A stretch of 64,000 nucleotides of DNA. Source: Desulfitobacterium dehalogenans ATCC 51507. Its GTDB lineage: Bacteria > Bacillota > Desulfitobacteriia > Desulfitobacteriales > Desulfitobacteriaceae. The stretch's first letter is position 1, and each line of letters begins with the position of its first letter. Positions 58,228-64,000 of this stretch are shown here, one piece after another. Under the pieces are notes generated by a model. The model did no database searches and had not been told where the DNA came from. It saw only the letters and a program-made list of their open reading frames with translations. The stretch covers positions 620,001-684,000 of the forward strand of contig NC_018017.1 of assembly GCF_000243155.2 (NCBI RefSeq). The letters are read 5' to 3'. The position numbers and the translations under genes were made by a program.

Positions 58228-58608
58228 TTGGAAAAAGGTATGAAGTGGGCTAAACGGGTATTTTTGCTGCTTGCATTTGCTGTTGTCGTGATAGTGAGCA
58301 CAACGACAGAAACCAATGCCTTTGTCTCCATGAGTGAGGATCAGGTTACCTGCACGCCCTGCCATGAAGACGGACGTAAAGGAGATGGTAAAGGCGGTGA
58401 GATCCATCCCGATGGCACAAGTGATAATGAGGGAATAGAGGGAGAAGGTAAAACAGAAGAAAATCCTATTCTTACTCAATATCAGAGTACACTGACGGGT
58501 AATCTGACCATCGCTCCGGCAGCAGCTTGGGATGATCTTTGGACTTGGGTTCAAGCTCAACCCCTGGTAAAAATTGAAAGCAAATATGATGAGGCATTTC
58601 AAAAATAA
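58228..58608 (+). CDS. Exported monoheme c-type cytochrome
   Basis: A 126-residue protein: a signal/anchor helix (about 8-28), one heme site CTPCH, then an acidic, Gly-rich segment and a C-terminal helix. It should sit outside the membrane and pass electrons from the quinone pool to the flavoprotein encoded 30 nt downstream, as separate subunits of a flavocytochrome c-type reductase. I use TTG 58228, 9-10 nt from AAGGAGG; GTG 58219 is too close. No named family recognised beyond the heme motif. Confidence 0.68.
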   Translation: MEKGMKWAKRVFLLLAFAVVVIVSTTTETNAFVSMSEDQVTCTPCHEDGRKGDGKGGEIHPDGTSDNEGIEGEGKTEENPILTQYQSTLTGNLTIAPAAAWDDLWTWVQAQPLVKIESKYDEAFQK

Positions 58609-58638
58609 TCGCAATAGTAATGAGGGAGTGACTCTTTG

Positions 58639-60339
58639 ATGAGCGATAGTTTAAATGTAAGCCGTCGTAAATTTATGATCGGCGGGTTAGCTACTGCAGT
58701 GGCAGCAGGAGCAGGCCTTTTGACAGGGTGCAGTACTCAGTCCGCAGCACCCCAAGCACCGGCCGCTACGGAAAACTGGGATGCTGAAGCGGATGTTGTC
58801 GTAATAGGATTTGGTTGTGCCGGCGGTGGAGCTGCCGTTTCCGCAGCAGAGGCCGGAGCCTCGGTATTGGTTTTGGAATCTTTGCCTATTCCAGGAGGAA
58901 CGACCCGGGTATCTGGCGGAGCCTTATGGGTGCCTGCCAATCCTATGCAGAAAAAAGAGGGAATCCCGGATTCCATCGAGGAAGGCCGCCAGTATATTAT
59001 GAAAGGCAATGATGGTCAGGTTGATGAAGAACTCATCGATGCTTACCTCGAAAATGGCCCCCAAATCGTTGAGTTTCTTATGAACAAATTGCAAATCGAA
59101 TTCAAGTTCGGCTATCCAGATTATCATCCGGAATGGCCGGGAGGAAAGAGACTGGGTCGCAGTATCAGTCCGTCCTACGATGGCAAAGGGTCCGGAGAAG
59201 CTTTAATGGCTGCCCTTTACGATTACTCTCTTGCTAAAGGGGTAAAATTTGCCCTAAATACTCATGCCAAAAAGCTCATTAAGGATGATTCCGGCAAAAT
59301 CATCGGCGTTACTGCTTACCAAGATGGCAAAGAAATTCGTGTCAAAGCCAACAAAGGGGTCGTTCTGGCTACAGGCGGTTTTGAATGGGATAAAGATCTG
59401 CTCAAAACCTACCAAAGAGGCCCGGTGGATGCATCCGTGGTCTTTAATCCCGGCAGTGGCGGAGGGGTCTATGGCTGCGGCGACGGCTTAAGAATGGCTA
59501 TGGAGGCCGGTGCCGATCTGCGCAATATGAACGAATCCTGGGGGTTAATGGTTTATTTGCTCCCCGGCTGGGAAGACGAAGTGGCTAACTATCGTCAAAA
59601 CGCCAAAGATTACAAAAAAAGCACCTGGAAAACGATTATTGGCGATTGGTTCCTCTGGAGAGGAAAGCCCGGCACGATCGTTGTTAATAAAGAGGGCAAG
59701 CGTTTTATGAACGAAGCCTGTGATTATGATACTTCCGCTTATCCTTTCTATGAGAGAGACACTTTTGGGGAGAATCGTTGGCGCAATTTACCGGCCTTTG
59801 TCATCGCCGACTCAGTTCAATGGAGCAAGTACGGTATCGCCGGTGCTAAAGGGGATAATGTTCCTGATTATATCACCAAGGGAGATACTTTGGCGGAACT
59901 GGCTCAAAAACTAGGCATCGATGCCAAAGGTTTAGAAGCTACTGTAGCTGAATTTAATAAATATGCTTCCCAGACTCCTCCCACAGATCCCCATTTCCAC
60001 CGCGGAGAAAGTTATTTCGATCGGTTTGCCTCCGGTGACTATGCTATGGCACAGGCAGATCCTGAGAACCCTGCCTGCACCTTGGCTCCCCTGGCCAAAG
60101 GTCCCTACTATGGCATTCAGATTCACTCGGGCAATTGCGGAACCTGTGGCGGAGCACGGATTAATGCTAAAGCACAAGTTATCGATGTCCATGGCAATGT
60201 TATCCCCGGTCTCTATGCCGCCGGCAATGCTGCAGGATTAGGCGGCCCTGGAATTACCTATCATGGCCCTGGCAACCCTGTAGCCGGCGGAGTTATCTTC
60301 GGATACCTGGCCGGACTGGATGCAGCGACAAAAGCCTAA
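58639..60339 (+). CDS. Tat-exported fumarate reductase-like flavoprotein
   Basis: A 566-residue flavoprotein. The Tat signal SRRKFMIGG (8-16) is followed by lipobox LLTGC. The FAD fold VVIGFGCAGGGAAVSAAEAG, a catalytic domain and the end GLYAAGNAAGLGGPGITYHGPGNPVAGG are present. It is paired with the cytochrome gene upstream. The catalytic domain resembles 3-ketosteroid dehydrogenase/fumarate reductase FAD-binding-2 proteins, so the substrate could be an unsaturated or aromatic acid. ATG 58639 is chosen over the abutting TTG. Confidence 0.83.
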   Translation: MSDSLNVSRRKFMIGGLATAVAAGAGLLTGCSTQSAAPQAPAATENWDAEADVVVIGFGCAGGGAAVSAAEAGASVLVLESLPIPGGTTRVSGGALWVPANPMQKKEGIPDSIEEGRQYIMKGNDGQVDEELIDAYLENGPQIVEFLMNKLQIEFKFGYPDYHPEWPGGKRLGRSISPSYDGKGSGEALMAALYDYSLAKGVKFALNTHAKKLIKDDSGKIIGVTAYQDGKEIRVKANKGVVLATGGFEWDKDLLKTYQRGPVDASVVFNPGSGGGVYGCGDGLRMAMEAGADLRNMNESWGLMVYLLPGWEDEVANYRQNAKDYKKSTWKTIIGDWFLWRGKPGTIVVNKEGKRFMNEACDYDTSAYPFYERDTFGENRWRNLPAFVIADSVQWSKYGIAGAKGDNVPDYITKGDTLAELAQKLGIDAKGLEATVAEFNKYASQTPPTDPHFHRGESYFDRFASGDYAMAQADPENPACTLAPLAKGPYYGIQIHSGNCGTCGGARINAKAQVIDVHGNVIPGLYAAGNAAGLGGPGITYHGPGNPVAGGVIFGYLAGLDAATKA

Positions 60340-60373
60340 GCCAAGCCAGTGATGTAAGAGAAAGATGCAATAA

Positions 60374-60424
60374 AAAGAGAGTTGCGACACTACCTGAAAA
60401 GGATAGGGCAACTCTCCTTTGTAT
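60374..60424 (+). terminator. Terminator after the flavoprotein gene
   Basis: AAAGAGAGTTGC pairs with GCAACTCTCCTTT (one bulge), with an inner CTA…TAG stem, then a T-rich tail. Confidence 0.7.
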
Positions 60425-60481
60425 TTTTTATAGATCCTATTGTATAATTTTAATAGCAAGAGTTGTATGAGGTAAAGCTTA

Positions 60482-61420
60482 ATGGAAACACCAAAAAACG
60501 GCATCAGTCGGCGGAAGTTTATCGCCTTGGGAGCTGTAGCAGCAGGAGGGTTAGCCTTGGCCTCTCATATGGGATATATAAATGATACTACGGAAAAAAT
60601 AGCAAAGCCAACCCTGACTCCTACGCCGGCAAAGTGGAAGAACGAGGAGCTAACGGTGGCCTGGCTTGGTCATGCGGGTTTTTTAATCAACTTTTATGGT
60701 ACAAAAATCCTCATCGATCCGACTTTTTACGAAAGAATCGGATTAACTCCTCTAGGCAATTATACTATCGGTATGAAGCGCTATGTAGCCAGCCCTTTAA
60801 CGGCTGAACAGGTAGGCAAGGTGGATCTGGTCATTTGTTCCCATGCCCACACGGATCATTTTGACTACCCCAGCCTTAGGACTATGCAATCACCGGATAC
60901 CGCAGTCGTCACAGCCAAGGGAACCCGCTCCCTTTGGGAGGGGTTGAACTATAGAACTATTGATGAGATGCATTGGGGTGACGAAAAAAAATATCCGGGG
61001 GGACTTAAGGTCAAAGCCATTGAAGGGGAGCATTGGGGAGCACGCCTTCCTTGGAACAAGGAGATGGAGGCTAACTCCATCCTTCTTTCCAAAAATGGTG
61101 TCAATATCTTCATAGGTGCTGACACGGGTTATACGGAAAAGTTCCAGCAACAATTGCGGGAAGTAGAGATTGAGCTGGCGATTATGGGTATTGCCGCTTA
61201 TTCTCCCAAATCCTTTGAAGCCCGTCATGCCACTCCGGAGCAAGCCATTCAGATGGCCGAGGAAATGGGAGCGAAAAAGATTCTCCCCATGCATTGGGGA
61301 ACCTTTAAACTCTCCCAAGAGCCCATGGAGGAACCTATTCAGCGTTTTAACCAGGCCATGGCAGGGAAAATGGATAAGATCGCCCTTCAAGAGATTGGGG
61401 CCACTTGGGTGAAAAGTTAG
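60482..61420 (+). CDS. Tat-exported metallo-beta-lactamase-fold hydrolase (NAPE-PLD/UlaG-like)
   Basis: A 312-residue protein. Tat signal SRRKFIALG (9-17), hydrophobic to about 32. The MBL fold shows WLGHAGFLI, the zinc motif SHAHTDHFD, later EGEHWG, GADTGY and MHWGTF. This set fits the N-acyl-phosphatidylethanolamine phospholipase D / UlaG-like group. Extracellular location is unusual for that group. It follows its own short AT-rich promoter region after the terminator at 60374. Confidence 0.8.
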   Translation: METPKNGISRRKFIALGAVAAGGLALASHMGYINDTTEKIAKPTLTPTPAKWKNEELTVAWLGHAGFLINFYGTKILIDPTFYERIGLTPLGNYTIGMKRYVASPLTAEQVGKVDLVICSHAHTDHFDYPSLRTMQSPDTAVVTAKGTRSLWEGLNYRTIDEMHWGDEKKYPGGLKVKAIEGEHWGARLPWNKEMEANSILLSKNGVNIFIGADTGYTEKFQQQLREVEIELAIMGIAAYSPKSFEARHATPEQAIQMAEEMGAKKILPMHWGTFKLSQEPMEEPIQRFNQAMAGKMDKIALQEIGATWVKS

Positions 61421-61433
61421 TTGTCTAATAAGT

Positions 61434-61475
61434 CAGGGGGACGTTTCATATGCGGTGAACGTCCCCCTGTTTTTT
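61434..61475 (+). terminator. Terminator after the metallo-hydrolase gene
   Basis: CAGGGGGACGTT and AACGTCCCCCTG form a 12-bp perfect stem followed by six T. Confidence 0.9.
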
Positions 61476-61513
61476 AAAGGCTGGAAAGAGTTTGCTTTCT
61501 TTGGGCTCCCATC

Positions 61514-62149
61514 TTAGTAGAAGGCGGGATTGGAGTAGGTAGCCTGCACGGCTTTTTTCACGGCATTAGCCAATATATCATCTTTGGTGACTTCTTTAGC
61601 ACGTTTTTTGGCTTCTTTTCGATCCCCTTTATCCACCAGGTAGGGGAGGATACCGCCGGCATAGAGCAAGCCGATGAGTTTGGCCGTTTGGCGGTCTGGG
61701 TCTTCCCTCCGCAAAAGCACGCGATGGATCCGATCCAAGATATCCTTTCTTGCCCGTTCATCCCGGACAGGATAACGAGTGGAGGAAAAGAAGATAAAGG
61801 TTTGCTGTTCTTCCTCACGCAATAGAGCCTTATCCGCCATCTCCTCCAGAATGCCTTTCCTTAAGCCCTTGAGGGTACTGCGAAGCCTGGATATCCAATA
61901 GTCAGGGGGGCGATGACGTTTGCTGGAATCCATCTGGTGAAGGGCAAGTTCCAGTCGCCGATTATTAAGGGGCCTGGCATCGGAGACTTCCACAGTCTTT
62001 TTATCCACCCGAATCCGCTTAAGATGCTCTAACTCCATAAGGATGGCACCTGTAAGACAGTAATCTATGCAGGTGCTGGCAGTGAAAGAGAAGTTACCCT
62101 TTTCTTCATTCAGAGAAATAAGAAGAACTTCTTCCATGAGGGTTAACAT
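61514..62149 (-). CDS. GPP34-family protein
   Basis: A 211-residue protein of the Golgi phosphoprotein 3 (GPP34) fold: LMEEVLLISLNEEKG, then CLTGAILMELEHLKRIRV and a helical C-terminal half. In eukaryotes GPP34 binds phosphoinositides and bends membranes; bacterial roles are unknown. It is third in an operon with an RHH regulator and an SPFH membrane protein, 3 nt after the RHH gene, so a membrane-associated role is likely. ATG 62149 follows AAGGAGGAG. Confidence 0.78.
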   Translation of the reverse strand: MLTLMEEVLLISLNEEKGNFSFTASTCIDYCLTGAILMELEHLKRIRVDKKTVEVSDARPLNNRRLELALHQMDSSKRHRPPDYWISRLRSTLKGLRKGILEEMADKALLREEEQQTFIFFSSTRYPVRDERARKDILDRIHRVLLRREDPDRQTAKLIGLLYAGGILPYLVDKGDRKEAKKRAKEVTKDDILANAVKKAVQATYSNPAFY

Positions 62150-62152
62150 CTA

Positions 62153-62332
62153 TTAATCTCCTCCTTCATCAGGTGTTTTCCCATCCTTATTAAGGCGTCC
62201 CGACTTGCGGGTAGCTTCTCGAAGCAGAAACTCAATATGAGAGTTGACGCTTCTAAACTCATCGGCTGCCCATTTTTCCAGGGCAGTGTATAGCTTGGGA
62301 TCTAACCTTAAAGCGAATTGTTTCTTGGGCAT
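62153..62332 (-). CDS. Ribbon-helix-helix (Arc-type) DNA-binding protein
   Basis: A 59-residue RHH protein: strand KKQFALRLDP, helix KLYTALEKWAADEF and helix NSHIEFLLREATRK. Such Arc-like genes are often seen next to SPFH genes. I start at ATG 62332, spaced from AGGTG; the upstream in-frame GTG and ATG codons add four residues. A candidate autoregulator for the palindrome in the operon promoter. Confidence 0.78.
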   Translation of the reverse strand: MPKKQFALRLDPKLYTALEKWAADEFRSVNSHIEFLLREATRKSGRLNKDGKTPDEGGD

Positions 62333-62363
62333 ACACATCAACACCTGTCAGGATTATTCTAAA

Positions 62364-63206
62364 TTAGTAGAGGGTACCTGTATTGATGACAGGCTGAGCG
62401 GAGCGGTCAGAGACGATGGTCACCAGCAGATTGTTAATCATCGCGGCTTTACGCTCTTCATCAAGCTGAACCACATTTTCTTTTTCCAGGCGTTCCACGG
62501 CCATCCGGACCATACCCATGGCGCCCTCAACAATGATCTGACGGGCATCCAGAATAGCATTGGCTTGTTGACGCTGGAGCATTGCACCGGCAATCTCAGT
62601 AGCATAAGCTAAATGGGTCAAGCGGGCTTCCATAACTTCTACACCAGCCACTTTGAGGCGTTCCTGAAGTTCCAGACTGAGCTCTCCGGCTACTTCTTCA
62701 GAATGACCCCGCAGGGAATAGCCTTCTTTTTGGAAGTTGTCATAAGGGTAACGGCTGGTGACATGACGGAGAGCGGTCTCGCTTTGAATCTCGACGAATT
62801 GCTCATACTTATCCACGTCGAAAATGGCTTTGGCTGTATCGATGACCCGAAAAACAATGACCGCGGCAATCTCAATAGGATTTCCTTCCACATCATTGAC
62901 CTTTAAAGTCTTGCTGTTGAAGTTACGAACTCGCAAGGAAGCGGATTTGCGCATAGAAAAAGGGATGGTGAGCCAAAGTCCGGGTTCGCGTATCGTTCCA
63001 ATGTAGCTGCCGAAAAAGGTAATGACATAGGATTTATTGGGCTGTATCACAACGATGCCGCTGGACAGAACCAACCCAATACAGATAAGAACGATCCCCA
63101 GGATAAATCGTGTTTGAATGAGAAGGGCTGTGCCACCGATGAGCAAAGCTAAAACGATAACCATAGCGAGATAACCATTGAGTACCCAGGCCTTTTTTTC
63201 GTTCAT
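62364..63206 (-). CDS. SPFH/Band-7 (stomatin-like) membrane protein
   Basis: A 280-residue protein. Two N-terminal hydrophobic stretches (about 12-32 and 35-53) precede an SPFH domain (YVITFFGSYIGTIREPGLW…LRVRNFNSKTLKVNDVEGNPIEIAAVIVF) and a helical tail. SPFH proteins build membrane cages or microdomains. It is first in the SPFH-RHH-GPP34 operon, with ATG after AAGGAGG. Confidence 0.85.
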   Translation of the reverse strand: MNEKKAWVLNGYLAMVIVLALLIGGTALLIQTRFILGIVLICIGLVLSSGIVVIQPNKSYVITFFGSYIGTIREPGLWLTIPFSMRKSASLRVRNFNSKTLKVNDVEGNPIEIAAVIVFRVIDTAKAIFDVDKYEQFVEIQSETALRHVTSRYPYDNFQKEGYSLRGHSEEVAGELSLELQERLKVAGVEVMEARLTHLAYATEIAGAMLQRQQANAILDARQIIVEGAMGMVRMAVERLEKENVVQLDEERKAAMINNLLVTIVSDRSAQPVINTGTLY

Positions 63207-63260
63207 AACGGATAGCCTCCTTTTAAGGAAAAAATGATTTAAGATTACTTCGATACCATT

Positions 63261-63289
63261 ATGATATCACTGTTATAGTGAAATGTAAA
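63261..63289 (-). promoter_or_regulatory. SPFH operon promoter with operator in the spacer
   Basis: On the minus strand TTTACA (63289-63284), 17 nt, TATCAT (63266-63261). The palindrome TCACT-GTTAT-AGTGA (63267-63281) fills 15 of the 17 spacer bases, so a bound repressor would exclude polymerase. Start predicted near 63254, 48 nt before the ATG. Confidence 0.75.
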
Positions 63290-63339
63290 CAGATTTGGAG
63301 TAAAAATATAAAAACACATTAAAATCATCCCAATAAGTA

Positions 63340-63388
63340 GTACAGATTGTCAGATGATATAGTACAGTTTATCCAATATAGGGTACAG
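63340..63388 (+). repeat. Three GTACAG direct repeats, 22 and 21 bp apart
   Basis: GTACAG at 63340, 63362 and 63383; the first two are extended as TAGTACAG. They lie in the 370-nt gap between the SPFH operon and the wall-binding gene and are phased on one DNA face. A possible regulator array. The rest of this gap (63390-63577) shows no clear element. Confidence 0.45.
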
Positions 63389-63577
63389 ATATTCGAAAAG
63401 GCAGCTAAAGACCGACCGCTCTCCCGGCTAGGAGATAAATCTCTGTGAAAGAGGTTCATTAGCGAATTTAAGACAGAATGCCAAAAAATAAGTCTGAGCA
63501 CGGAATACTCCCTTCGACAGGCTTCACTTCTCCATTATGAGATAATATTCGGGATGCATGCTGAAGGAGTGGAGTCC

Positions 63578-64000
63578 ATGAAGAAGAGAAAAAAACTTGC
63601 TGCCATTGTTTTCTTTTTCTATTGTATCTCAGTGAATAGCCCCGTTTTAGCCTCGACAGACACGATGCCGGGGAATTTTTCCGAATTGGCGACAAATCGT
63701 CAGATAAGCCAATACAGGCTCTACGGGGAGACCAGATATGAGACCGCTAAGATCATCTCTGAGTATTATCGTCGTAAAATAAACCTTGAAAACAACCGCC
63801 ATCCTTCGGAAGATTCTCAGGAGAAAGTGAAAAATGTAGTGATTGCCACCGGGAATGGTTATGCCGATGCTCTATCGGCAAGTGTGATGGCTCATGAAAT
63901 GAAGGCCCCCATAATTTTAGTGGATACTAAAATTGAAACCTCTGAGGATGCCTTCGACTATGTCGGTCAAAACTTAGACCCTCAAGGAACTCTATATATC
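63578..64000 (+). CDS. Secreted cell-wall-binding-repeat protein, N-terminal part
   Basis: The frame opens at ATG 63578 after AAGGAGTGGAG and runs off the window (141 residues seen). The signal peptide covers about residues 1-25 (ends VLA). YRLYGETRYETAKIISEYY and VVIATGNGYADALSASVMAH are hallmarks of cell-wall-binding repeat 2 (PF04122) domains, as in SpoIID-like proteins and Clostridium S-layer proteins. Likely wall-anchored through wall polymers. Confidence 0.82.
   Translation, partial: MKKRKKLAAIVFFFYCISVNSPVLASTDTMPGNFSELATNRQISQYRLYGETRYETAKIISEYYRRKINLENNRHPSEDSQEKVKNVVIATGNGYADALSASVMAHEMKAPIILVDTKIETSEDAFDYVGQNLDPQGTLYI

Noticed and set aside
63449-63464. TTAGCGAATTTAAGAC resembling the shared 18-mer at 46696 and 48825
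   Set aside because: Only partial identity and no TGTACAAT at the right distance.

Overview
The window reads as chromosome of a Desulfitobacterium (Gram-positive, anaerobic, organohalide-respiring Firmicutes), very close to D. dehalogenans or D. hafniense. The main reason is a complete ortho-chlorophenol reductive dehalogenase (cpr) cluster at 0.3-9 kb, in the gene order I recall for D. dehalogenans (cprT-K-Z-E-B-A-C-D), with a CprK carrying cysteines at 11, 105, 111, 161 and 200. Gene families, strong Shine-Dalgarno sites, sigma-A promoters and U-tract terminators all fit a low-to-medium GC Firmicute.

Layout. (1) 0-9 kb: cpr cluster with dehaloboxes TTAnT-N4-nnTAA; four of the five lie exactly 22 nt from a -10 hexamer. 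A small single-helix membrane protein gene sits between cprC and cprD. (2) 9-15 kb: a chemotaxis receptor, then a three-gene NADH-linked [FeFe] hydrogenase, then an orphan YopX-like phage-type gene. (3) 15-19 kb: succinate dehydrogenase/fumarate reductase sdhCAB. (4) 19-22.4 kb: a ydaO-type c-di-AMP riboswitch with terminator ahead of an ectoine-type ABC transporter (ehuBCDA). (5) 22-31 kb: ribosomal protein L25/Ctc, a CwlD-like amidase, a secreted repeat/LRR protein, two small membrane-anchored proteins, arginase, an ECF sigma factor with its own promoter and putative anti-sigma factor, and an M20 amidohydrolase. (6) 31-40 kb: sbcD-sbcC, a lipoprotein hydrolase, and a cation P-type ATPase broken by a frameshift in an A6 run, next to a 3' tRNA-Ser-like fragment that may mark an old integration site. 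(7) 40-46.5 kb: split ThrE-type exporter genes and argCJBD with an ARG box inside the promoter.

(8) 46.7-61.5 kb is a respiratory accessory region. It has three fumarate-reductase-like flavoproteins, each with different sensory neighbours: a chemoreceptor sharing a bipartite promoter element with an FMN+FAD lipoprotein reductase; a DISM-type histidine kinase/response regulator pair and a TetR regulator flanking a secreted flavoprotein; and a 618-residue HTH protein followed by three direct repeats of exactly 22-bp period, then a monoheme cytochrome, a Tat flavoprotein and a Tat metallo-hydrolase. (9) 61.5-63.3 kb: an SPFH/RHH/GPP34 operon whose promoter spacer is largely filled by a palindromic operator. 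The window ends inside a secreted cell-wall-binding-repeat protein.

Together the genes describe an anaerobe with electron input from H2/NADH, and electron output to chlorophenols, fumarate and several unidentified organic acceptors, each output having its own regulator. No complete tRNA or rRNA gene, insertion sequence or CRISPR array was seen. Assignments come from reading motifs; no database search was run.
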